Origin: Candidatus Omnitrophota bacterium
Lineage (GTDB): Bacteria > Omnitrophota > Gorgyraeia > Zapsychrales > Zapsychraceae
DNA: 38,107 bases
Direction of reading: 5' to 3'
NCBI GenBank assembly: GCA_020053475.1
Contig: JAGVNC010000021.1
Span: 1-38,107 of the forward strand
The notes beneath the pieces were generated by a model that did no database searches, had not been told where the DNA came from, and saw only the letters and a program-made list of their open reading frames with translations. The position numbers and the translations under genes were made by a program. Positions within the stretch are counted from its first letter, which is position 1; every line of letters begins with the position of its first letter. Shown in pieces: positions 32,370-38,107 of the stretch.

Positions 32370-32402
32370 ATGAAAAATTTCTTAATGAATAAGGAGTCAT
32401 AA
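32370..32402 (+). CDS. Possible 10-residue leader ORF before the subtilase
   Basis: ATG at 32370 with AAGGG upstream encodes MKNFLMNKES and stops one base before the subtilase ATG; its last codons AAG GAG form the SD of the subtilase. It may couple translation of the two, or be chance. Confidence 0.35.
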   Translation: MKNFLMNKES

Positions 32403-32403
32403 A

Positions 32404-34821
32404 ATGAAAACTTTTAAAATCATGGTTAGTTTTTTACTTATGGGAGGGGTGGTCTTCATCGGGCGTTTCGCTTTTGCAGCTAATCCCTACCCGAATTGTC
32501 ACAATGGCGTGAATAATGGGAATTTTGGCCCCGTAAACGTCTGTTATTCCAAAGTCAAGCTGATGCCTCCCTATGAAAAACTTCAGGCGAAATACCCTGG
32601 GATGTATATATGGGAAGCCGAAACCCGTTTACAAAAAGAAGAGAGTTGGAAAGATAAATTACCCGGGGCGACTTCAACTTCTTACGATCAATATAACGAA
32701 TTGAGAATTGTTAACTTGAAAACAGGAGACAGTTCTTCGGAAGCGTTAACGTCTAATTCGCCTGCGACGCCGACCACGGATGCCGCAGTAACCAAGAAAA
32801 ATCAGAGCAACCTTTCCAATGCGGTTTCTTTAGAATCAGGGGACATGGGAAACACGAGTTTAGGAAACGGCCAAGTCATTGCCAAGAAAACTTGTCCCAT
32901 CGATACCTTGGGTCCAGAGGTATGCGATATCCTGCATAACCAAGTTGATTTCAATTCTGAAACTAAAGTAAAGATGGATGATGAAATCAATGCGGATGGA
33001 AGCACCACAGCGGTCAATGTTTATCATTACAACGTGTTGTCAGGACATTCAGCGGCCCAGATTGCAGATGCGATCAATGCCCTTTTCCCAACAATGGTTG
33101 AACGAGGGGGTATTAAGCCAAGCGACCCTATGTCAACACTGCCTCAGGGAGGACAAGCAAGTACGTATGCACAGAAATCATCGAATTCAAAATCTATTGC
33201 CTTCCCAGAGCCTAAGGGGCATGCGGCAAGCCTTCCGTTGGATCCGTTTGTTTCTCAGGATGGATTTAGTTTTGCCCAAGATATCGATGGTTATTCTTAT
33301 GTTGAACCTTATAAGATTGTCGAAGCTAATAATTCATTTGATCCCGATGTTGTTAATCCTGCGGCCCTGGAAATTGTGGCCAGCATCGATTCCGGGATGG
33401 ATTTTGATCACCCGGACGTCATGAACCGGATTGCCATCACCCAATCCGAATTACCTACGGCGATTCGCGTAGCGGCAGATAGCAATGGGGATGAATACGT
33501 TACCATTCCGGAACTTTTATCTTATTTCGCCGTTAGCAAACCTTCGCAACTATTTAGCCCGGCGATTAAAGCACAGTGGGCTGACGGGATTGACGGAGAC
33601 AACAATGGATATAAAGATGACGTTCTTGGTTGGGATTTTGTTGATCATGACAACTACCCGTTTGATGAAGTGACAACGACCGGGAATCAATCTCACGGGA
33701 CCGGCATGACTGGGATCATCGCAGCCCAAGCGAATAATGGACAAGGCTTAGCCGGGCTAGCTTCCAGCAATACCTTAATTAAACCCTTACGCGTCATTCG
33801 TCCGGATGGGGACGTCAGGAATATAGACGTGCTTTTAGCGCTAAAATCGATCGGCCGGTCAGACGAAAACGCGACTAAAATCAGTACCATATATATCGGG
33901 GCTTCCCTTTTTCAAGATCCCGGGTTGCTTTACATGATTGAAAATCTTAAGGCAGACAATGAGAAAGCCGTTGTCTTAACTCCCGTTGGGGATGACGGGA
34001 TTGTGATGGATCGAGGCATCTCCTCGACACATAACGTGATAGGCGTGGGCGCGACAGATATCTTTAACCAAGTTGCGCCTTATTCTAATAAAGGCCCTGT
34101 GGTATTATTGGTCGCTCCAGGAGAACATCAACTTTCCAGCTATACAACGAATCCCGCGGCGCCCAGTTCACCTTTCCTACAAGATCCTAAGTATAAATAT
34201 TATGTAGGGACATCAACATCCGGGGCCATTGCTTCTTCTTTACCATCCATTATGCGTAAACGCGTTCACGAACTTGAACAGATCTTAGGCGTTAACACGG
34301 GATGGAAGGGAGCGCATGATAAAATCTGGATGATGCTCGGAGCCAGCGCCCTTGATTCTAGCCTCAATAATATATCCTCAGGAAATGGGCTAATTAATTT
34401 CGCCGATTCAATTTCAGCGGCTGAAAAGTTTGTCCAAAAAATGGCCTCTAGCCCGAGTGGGATCGCCAGCGTGAAGGAAACACGCGCTTATTCCGTTGCT
34501 TGTACGATTTCAGGAAGCCAAGTGACGGTCAGTTTCTCTCAACAGGCACTGGTGAATCCTAATGCCAGTATTCTTCATGGCGTGGATATTTATAACCCTC
34601 TATATGAATATCTATTCGGCGATGCGTGGGCACCTTTATTCCTGGACAGCCTTAACGTCCAAACGCCGTGGAGAATGTTTATAACGGATGGGACAACGGA
34701 TCCTTTAACGTTTACAGCCATCCCGTTACCCCAAAAAGCGCGTTTTCATATTAACCAAGATAATTATTCCTTTGAAGAACTGCAGCCGACCAATCAGACG
34801 CTCGAGGTCGATTGTAAATAA
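32404..34821 (+). CDS. Secreted subtilisin-like (S8) protein under riboswitch control
   Basis: 805 residues: signal peptide (1-26, cleavage after AFA), a long N-terminal region (27-315) rich in Ser/Asn/Gln, then an S8 domain. The catalytic triad is present: Asp329 in SIDSG, His431 in SHGTG, Ser604 in GTSTSG. The oxyanion Asn is not: the usual AAGN segment reads PVGDD (Asp530), and the Pro after GTS is absent, so activity may be weak or altered. A calcium-type segment DGIDGDNNGYKDD lies before the His, and an EF-hand loop DSNGDEYVTIPE (359-370) is inserted between Asp and His. The final ~130 residues are beta-rich with two cysteines. SD AAGGAG. Being behind a c-di-GMP switch, it probably acts on surface adhesins or pili; that is inference. 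Confidence 0.85.
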   Translation: MKTFKIMVSFLLMGGVVFIGRFAFAANPYPNCHNGVNNGNFGPVNVCYSKVKLMPPYEKLQAKYPGMYIWEAETRLQKEESWKDKLPGATSTSYDQYNELRIVNLKTGDSSSEALTSNSPATPTTDAAVTKKNQSNLSNAVSLESGDMGNTSLGNGQVIAKKTCPIDTLGPEVCDILHNQVDFNSETKVKMDDEINADGSTTAVNVYHYNVLSGHSAAQIADAINALFPTMVERGGIKPSDPMSTLPQGGQASTYAQKSSNSKSIAFPEPKGHAASLPLDPFVSQDGFSFAQDIDGYSYVEPYKIVEANNSFDPDVVNPAALEIVASIDSGMDFDHPDVMNRIAITQSELPTAIRVAADSNGDEYVTIPELLSYFAVSKPSQLFSPAIKAQWADGIDGDNNGYKDDVLGWDFVDHDNYPFDEVTTTGNQSHGTGMTGIIAAQANNGQGLAGLASSNTLIKPLRVIRPDGDVRNIDVLLALKSIGRSDENATKISTIYIGASLFQDPGLLYMIENLKADNEKAVVLTPVGDDGIVMDRGISSTHNVIGVGATDIFNQVAPYSNKGPVVLLVAPGEHQLSSYTTNPAAPSSPFLQDPKYKYYVGTSTSGAIASSLPSIMRKRVHELEQILGVNTGWKGAHDKIWMMLGASALDSSLNNISSGNGLINFADSISAAEKFVQKMASSPSGIASVKETRAYSVACTISGSQVTVSFSQQALVNPNASILHGVDIYNPLYEYLFGDAWAPLFLDSLNVQTPWRMFITDGTTDPLTFTAIPLPQKARFHINQDNYSFEELQPTNQTLEVDCK

Positions 34822-34850
34822 AGGATTCTTCGCCACGGGAACTTTCCTTA

Positions 34851-34886
34851 AAACCCCCTTCTGCACAGGAAGGGGGTTTTTATTTT
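34851..34886 (+). terminator. Intrinsic terminator after the subtilase
   Basis: AAACCCCCTTC / GAAGGGGGTTT (34851-34861 and 34869-34879) with loop TGCACAG and a following TTTATTTTTAT. A strong, clear terminator 30 bases after the stop codon. Confidence 0.92.
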
Positions 34887-34891
34887 TATCC

Positions 34892-34920
34892 TTGTGAAGG
34901 GTGGGAAAAAAGGGTAGAAT
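34892..34920 (+). promoter_or_regulatory. Promoter of the HAMP protein gene
   Basis: TTGTGA (34892-34897), 17-base spacer, TAGAAT (34915-34920). Transcription would begin about six bases before the ATG, giving an almost leaderless mRNA, which fits the absence of an SD. Confidence 0.55.
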
Positions 34921-34932
34921 ATTTTCAATTTC

Positions 34933-35355
34933 ATGAATCCTCCCAATAACCAACGCCGGAAATTTCTTTACGCCAATCAATATCAACGGCAAATCGTTGC
35001 CCTGGCTTTTTACCCCTCGTTGATCATTGGCATCGTTATTTCTTTGCTTCTCATCCAATTTTTTAAAGATTTAGTCGAGATCATTATTTACGGCACGTCG
35101 CGCCCGCAAATCGCATTGATTATGGAATGGGCGATGTTTGTCCTCGCCTGCCTATGGGTGCCCATCTTGGCTGTCATTTTTATCGCGCACAGCGCTTCAA
35201 AAAATTTAGTCGGAGCCTTTGGCCGCATTTTAAGGGAACTTGATGAAGTCATCGAAGGCAAGAAACGTACCCCCATCAAGGCTCGCGCCAAGGATGATTT
35301 GGCCAATGATCTGTTGAAGCGTATCAACGCGCTGATCGAAAAACTTCCGAAATAA
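34933..35355 (+). CDS. Two-helix membrane protein with an orphan HAMP-like domain
   Basis: 140 residues: a polar basic N-tail, TM1 about 22-45 (IVALAFYPSLIIGIVISLLL), a short loop, TM2 about 62-86 (IMEWAMFVLACLWVPILAVIFI), then residues 89-138 with the two-helix heptad pattern of HAMP linkers (ASKNLVGAFGRILRELDEVIEG ... AKDDLANDLLKRINALIEKL). No kinase, cyclase or methyl-accepting domain follows; the protein ends at the HAMP. It may pair with another signalling protein, or act alone as a membrane sensor of unknown output. It sits between terminators as a monocistronic unit. Confidence 0.7.
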   Translation: MNPPNNQRRKFLYANQYQRQIVALAFYPSLIIGIVISLLLIQFFKDLVEIIIYGTSRPQIALIMEWAMFVLACLWVPILAVIFIAHSASKNLVGAFGRILRELDEVIEGKKRTPIKARAKDDLANDLLKRINALIEKLPK

Positions 35356-35381
35356 AACAAAACGACTCAATTCTCAGGCAT

Positions 35382-35419
35382 AAAAAAAGACAAAGCTTAA
35401 TTTAGCTTTGTCTTTTTTT
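35382..35419 (-). terminator. Bidirectional terminator between the HAMP gene and the tRNA operon
   Basis: A 16-base perfect stem AAAAAAAGACAAAGCT / AGCTTTGTCTTTTTTT with loop TAATTT. It ends the HAMP transcript on the plus strand and the tRNA operon on the minus strand; its last base is also the CCA end of tRNA-Gly. Confidence 0.92.
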
Positions 35420-35492
35420 GGAGCGGGAGAAGGGAATCGAACCCTCGCTACCAGCTTGGAAGGCTGGAGTTCTACCACTGAACTACTCCCGC
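35419..35492 (-). tRNA. tRNA-Gly (TCC)
   Basis: On the minus strand: acceptor GCGGGAG/CTCCCGC, D arm with AGTGGT, anticodon stem CCAGC/GCTGG with loop CTTCCAA (anticodon TCC), T arm GAGGG-TTCGATT-CCCTT, discriminator T and encoded CCA. All arms pair. Last gene of the tRNA operon. Confidence 0.93.
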
Positions 35493-35496
35493 GAAA

Positions 35497-35580
35497 TGGT
35501 GGGCAGAGGAGGATTCGAACCTCCGAAGCGTTTGCAACAGATTTACAGTCTGTCCCCGTTGACCACTTGGGTATCTGCCC
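35497..35580 (-). tRNA. tRNA-Tyr (GTA)
   Basis: On the minus strand: acceptor GGGCAGA/TCTGCCC, anticodon stem ACAGA/TCTGT with loop CTGTAAA (GTA), a long type II variable arm, T arm GGAGG-TTCGAAT-CCTCC, discriminator A and encoded CCA. GUA is a queuosine-modified tRNA, in keeping with queH in the window. Confidence 0.93.
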
Positions 35581-35583
35581 GAC

Positions 35584-35629
35584 AATAATGGAGCCGATGA
35601 GAGGAATCGAACCCCCGACCCGCTGTTTA
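35584..35629 (-). pseudogene. 3' half of a split tRNA-Thr
   Basis: 46 bases identical to 35681-35726, covering on the minus strand the last anticodon base, the anticodon-stem 3' side, T arm, acceptor 3' side, discriminator and CCA, plus five flanking bases. The match ends abruptly in the anticodon loop. It is the exact complement in content to the 5' half at 35790-35829. Confidence 0.85.
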
Positions 35630-35677
35630 TCCCTCGCTTTGCTCGGGACAACTCCTGCGGTGAATCCCGAGACTATC
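35630..35677. repeat. Palindromic segment at the tRNA break
   Basis: Contains the 7-bp stem CTCGGGA/TCCCGAG (35642-35648 and 35665-35671), plus TCCC...GGGA. It abuts the broken 3' tRNA half and belongs in style to the small palindromes of this window. Confidence 0.5.
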
Positions 35678-35685
35678 ATAAATAA

Positions 35686-35761
35686 TGGAGCCGATGAGAG
35701 GAATCGAACCCCCGACCCGCTGTTTACAAGACAGCCGCTCTACCAACTGAGCTACATCGGC
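35686..35761 (-). tRNA. tRNA-Thr (TGT)
   Basis: On the minus strand: acceptor GCCGATG/CATCGGC, D arm, anticodon stem GCTGT/ACAGC with loop CTTGTAA (anticodon TGT), T arm TCGGGGG-TTCGATT region, discriminator T and CCA. It is complete. It lies between two half-copies of itself that together would form a second tRNA-Thr. Confidence 0.93.
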
Positions 35762-35789
35762 ACAAAAGAACTTCCCCGAATTGAGGGGG

Positions 35790-35829
35790 CAAAACAGCCG
35801 CTCTACCAACTGAGCTACATCGGCACAAA
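35790..35829 (-). pseudogene. 5' half of a split tRNA-Thr
   Basis: 40 bases matching 35727-35766 with one mismatch (35793). On the minus strand it holds the acceptor 5' side, D arm, anticodon stem 5' side and the loop up to the second anticodon base. It ends where the 3' half at 35584-35629 begins, with no base lost or repeated. It lies directly behind the operon promoter, the place where the original gene would be. Confidence 0.85.
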
Positions 35830-35842
35830 TCATCAAGATTTT

Positions 35843-35871
35843 CGAATAGGCCTCAGTAAGCTGCCCGTCAA
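35843..35871 (-). promoter_or_regulatory. Promoter of the tRNA operon
   Basis: On the minus strand TTGACG (35866-35871), 17-base spacer, TATTCG (35843-35848). It lies about 20 bases before the 5' half of the split tRNA-Thr and would serve all tRNAs down to the terminator at 35382. Confidence 0.6.
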
Positions 35872-35884
35872 AAGTCTTGGCGGG

Positions 35885-35932
35885 TCCGCCATATTACGTG
35901 GCGGATTTTCATCCGCCGTGCTTTGTGGCGGA
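35885..35932. repeat. Two adjacent TCCGCC/GGCGGA hairpins
   Basis: TCCGCC...GGCGGA at 35885-35905 and again at 35912-35932, separated by TTTTCA. The rest of the gap to 36141 (AT-rich) holds a TATAAT at 36100-36105, a likely -10 box of the next gene, and no ORF. Confidence 0.65.
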
Positions 35933-36141
35933 AGCTACGCCAGCATAACGTCACTTAGTCTACCCAAAGATGCATAAATATAACAAATTTTAATACACCT
36001 GTAAAGCCGGAAGTAAAATTAAACTTTTTTCAGGGAAGCAAACATCGCCCATTTTTCTCTTAAACTTAAAGAATTTCTTTCCATTCCTAAGAGAATATGT
36101 ATAATACACCTGGCGTCTGAATCAAAATTATCCCATACCCC

Positions 36142-36846
36142 ATGAAAATCACCTTACTTATTCCCACACTTAACGAAATTGATGGCATGAAATCCATCAT
36201 GCCCAAGGTCAAACCGGAATGGTACGATCAGTTGCTGATCGTTGATGGCCAATCAAGCGATGGCACCATCGAATTTTGCCGGGCCCAAGGCTGGCCGATT
36301 GTCGTTCAACAGAAAAAAGGGATGCGCCATGCCTACATGGAAGCCTTGCCCCATGTAACGGGAGATGTGATTTTAACGTTTAGTCCCGACGGGAACTCCA
36401 TCCCTGAACTTATTCCAGATTGCGTCGCCAAGATCAAAGAAGGGTACGACATGGTCATTGTGTCCCGTTACGCACAAGGTGCAAAAAGCTACGATGACGA
36501 TCTCATTACAGGATTCGGGAACAAATTATTCACCACGATGATCAATTTACTCCACGGCGCCCATTACACAGATGCCATGGTCATTTATCGCGCTTACAAA
36601 AAAAGTCTCATTGCCGATCTGGATTTGGATAAAGACACTAGTTATGACATTGAAGAGCGGCTTTTTCACACCACGATCAGCTGGGAACCACTGTTATCCA
36701 TTCGCGCGGCCAAGCGCCGGCTGAAAGTCGTTGACATCCCGGGAGACGAACCCAAACGAGACGGGGGAGAGCGTAAACTTCAGGTGTTGAAATGGGGCGC
36801 GGCGTACATGTTTGAGGTTTTTCGGGAAGTTTTTATATGGAAATAA
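36142..36846 (+). CDS. GT2 family glycosyltransferase
   Basis: 234 residues, a soluble GT-A domain: LLIPTLNEIDGMKSIMP, the LLIVDGQSSDGT nucleotide loop, VVQQKKGMRHAYMEALPHVTGDVIL, the acidic motif FSPDGNS in place of the usual DxD, MVIVSRYAQGAKS and a TDAMVIYRAYKKS acceptor loop. There is no long membrane helix. It resembles the DPM1/GtrB soluble domain but lacks the C-terminal helices of the enzyme at 23848. Neighbouring gpsA lies 36 bases downstream. The substrate is unknown. Confidence 0.85.
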   Translation: MKITLLIPTLNEIDGMKSIMPKVKPEWYDQLLIVDGQSSDGTIEFCRAQGWPIVVQQKKGMRHAYMEALPHVTGDVILTFSPDGNSIPELIPDCVAKIKEGYDMVIVSRYAQGAKSYDDDLITGFGNKLFTTMINLLHGAHYTDAMVIYRAYKKSLIADLDLDKDTSYDIEERLFHTTISWEPLLSIRAAKRRLKVVDIPGDEPKRDGGERKLQVLKWGAAYMFEVFREVFIWK

Positions 36847-36882
36847 AAAATTCGAAATCCGAAACAAATAAAAAACTTTAAT

Positions 36883-37893
36883 ATGAAAAAACATGTACGT
36901 AAGATATCGATCATCGGAGACGGAGGGTGGGGGACGACCCTCGCCGTTCATTTAGCCACCAAAGGGTTTGCCGTTGACCTTTGGGGGCCTTTCCCGGCTT
37001 ATGTCAACGAGATGCAAAAAAAGCGCTCTAATCCCAAATTCCTTCCGGGCATTCGTATCCCTTCCAACGTATCCATTGTTTCCGATCTAAAACAAACCCT
37101 GGCACAAGCGGACATTATTGTGTTGGCCACGCCATCGCAATATCTTCAAGGAGTTCTTAAGAAAATAAAATTCAGTCACGCGGACTTATCCAACAAAGTT
37201 TTCTTGAGCGTGATTAAAGGCATTGATACCCGTCGACTTTATCGCATGTCAGAGATCATCCATCAAGAACTTGGGCGGAATATTCATTTAGCCGTTCTCT
37301 CGGGGCCGACGATTGCCATGGAATTAGCACAAGGCATTGCCACGACGGCGGTCATCGCTTCACGCAATCCGCGCATTGCCAATCAATTGCAAAATATATT
37401 CAACTCAACAACGTTTCGTATTTATACCAATCGCGATGTGGCTGGCGTTGAATTGGGAGGAAGCCTTAAGAACGTGATCGCCATCGCCTGCGGGGCCTGC
37501 GATGGCTTAGGATTAGGCACCAACACCAAAGCCGCGATCCTCACGCGCGGGTTGGCGGAAATGGCCCGTTTAGGGAAAGCCATGGGAGCCAATGTCGACA
37601 CATTTTATGGATTAAGCGGCTTGGGCGATCTCACGACAACCTGTTTTAGCCCGCGAAGCCGCAATCGCACGGTTGGGGAACAGCTAGGTAAAGGCAAAAA
37701 TATTCGCCAAATCCTCTTTCACATGGAAATGGTGGCCGAGGGAGTGGCGACGGTCAAAGCTGTTGTTCAATTAAGCCGCAAATATCGTATCCCGATGCCT
37801 ATTTCTACGGAAGTCTATAACATCATCTATAAAAAGAAGAAGGCCAAACAGGCCCTGGCTGACCTAATGACCCGCCAAACAAAAGCCGAATAG
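36883..37893 (+). CDS. gpsA: Glycerol-3-phosphate dehydrogenase [NAD(P)+] GpsA
   Basis: GpsA makes sn-glycerol-3-phosphate for phospholipids. The 336 residues show the N-terminal Rossmann motif ISIIGDGGWGTTLAVHL (usual GAGSWG), KRSNPKFLPGIRIP, VLATPSQYLQ, SVIKGID, VLSGPTIAMELAQG, the catalytic Lys in GVELGGSLKNVIAIACG, the DGLGLGTNTKAAILTRGLAEM block, and YGLSGLGDLTTTC followed by SRNRTVG. All are as in the family. No SD is obvious before the ATG (AT-rich). Confidence 0.95.
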   Translation: MKKHVRKISIIGDGGWGTTLAVHLATKGFAVDLWGPFPAYVNEMQKKRSNPKFLPGIRIPSNVSIVSDLKQTLAQADIIVLATPSQYLQGVLKKIKFSHADLSNKVFLSVIKGIDTRRLYRMSEIIHQELGRNIHLAVLSGPTIAMELAQGIATTAVIASRNPRIANQLQNIFNSTTFRIYTNRDVAGVELGGSLKNVIAIACGACDGLGLGTNTKAAILTRGLAEMARLGKAMGANVDTFYGLSGLGDLTTTCFSPRSRNRTVGEQLGKGKNIRQILFHMEMVAEGVATVKAVVQLSRKYRIPMPISTEVYNIIYKKKKAKQALADLMTRQTKAE

Positions 37894-38024
37894 TTCTTCC
37901 CAAATTTTTTACAGCATGATAAACAGTATCAGCATTTAACTCGTCGGGATAAATCAATTTAAAATTTTTTCAAGAAAGCGTTTTTACAAAAAATACCTTC
38001 TCTCTTGCTTTTGTTACCAACTTT

Positions 38025-38107
38025 TTAAAAGTGGACACTTTACGAATTAAAAGTGGACAGGTAAAAAGTTCTGAATTTTCTGACGAATCGACTTGATAAG
38101 TTTGCTA
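38025..38107 (+). mobile_element. Probable end of an IS21-like insertion sequence (window edge)
   Basis: TTAAAAGTGGACA occurs twice (38025-38037 and 38047-38059), 22 bases apart, inside an AT-rich stretch. Repeated AAAGTGGACA-type motifs are typical of IS21-family ends, where they bind the transposase. No transposase is inside the window, so this is inferred only from the terminal repeats. Confidence 0.45.

Noticed and set aside
32193-32402. A 69-codon plus-strand ORF over the riboswitch
   Set aside because: It runs through the conserved aptamer and the terminator, starts without an SD and has no domain-like pattern; the RNA elements explain the sequence.
35686-35761. The duplicated tRNA-Thr as an attachment-site scar of an integrated phage
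   Set aside because: Integration would leave one displaced 3' fragment, not two halves that fit together exactly, and no integrase or phage gene is present. Not fully excluded.
35408-35977. A 189-codon plus-strand ORF across the tRNA cluster (and a 101-codon minus ORF at 35374-35679)
   Set aside because: Both consist of antisense or sense tRNA sequence; the repeated peptide QPLYQLSYIGT is just the duplicated tRNA half.
1-38107. CRISPR arrays, rRNA genes or an origin of replication
   Set aside because: No regularly spaced direct repeats, no rRNA-like sequence, and no DnaA-box cluster or dnaA-dnaN context was seen.

Overview
This window looks like a chromosomal stretch of an uncultivated Gram-negative-type bacterium. 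Signal peptides, a SurA-like periplasmic chaperone, lipid-linked glycan genes, a bactofilin, a type IV pilin-like protein and a pyrophosphate-type phosphofructokinase are all present. The gene neighbourhoods and moderate G+C would suit Omnitrophota or another PVC-type lineage, but that is an inference from gene content; no rRNA is present to fix the taxonomy.

Layout. 1-4644 (+): a compact, partly broken mfd, then surA-like, pdxA and rsmA in overlapping order. 4641-5048 (-): a PilZ c-di-GMP receptor with its own promoter and a hairpin leader. 5229-12638 (+): ybgC, gatCAB, a carboxy-terminal protease, tsaD, mgtC-like, then a bactofilin fused to a helix-turn-helix and a membrane-anchored helix-turn-helix protein. 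12717-20946 (+): tRNA(CAU), a degenerate nuclease-fold protein, tilS, ftsH, folP, cdaA with a cdaR reduced to its membrane anchor, pdxJ, acpS, nnrD and queH. 21072-27768 (+): a surface-glycan cluster (rmlA, an RmlD-like reductase, rmlB, three glycosyltransferases and a flippase-like protein), met by a convergent block of a TylF-type methyltransferase, a PMT-type transferase and a PPi-type pfk (27765-31193, -). 31400-34821 (+): a pilin-like gene, then a c-di-GMP-I riboswitch with a terminator in front of a secreted subtilase. 34933-38107: an orphan HAMP membrane protein, a tRNA operon on the minus strand (Thr, Tyr, Gly) in which one tRNA-Thr is split exactly in the anticodon by a segment carrying a second, intact tRNA-Thr, a glycosyltransferase, gpsA, and a probable IS end at the right edge.

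Themes. Two cyclic dinucleotide systems are visible. For c-di-GMP there is a PilZ receptor and a riboswitch controlling a subtilase next to a pilin gene. For c-di-AMP there is CdaA with a 37-residue CdaR remnant. Vitamin B6 synthesis is represented twice (PdxA and PdxJ act together). Three tRNA-related enzymes (TsaD, TilS, QueH) and the GatCAB amidotransferase are present. Short GC-rich palindromes are scattered at gene borders, inside pdxA-coding DNA, upstream of mfd and at the broken tRNA, and look like a mobile small-repeat family. The most interesting items are the riboswitch, the nested tRNA-Thr, and the bactofilin-HTH plus HTH-membrane pair.
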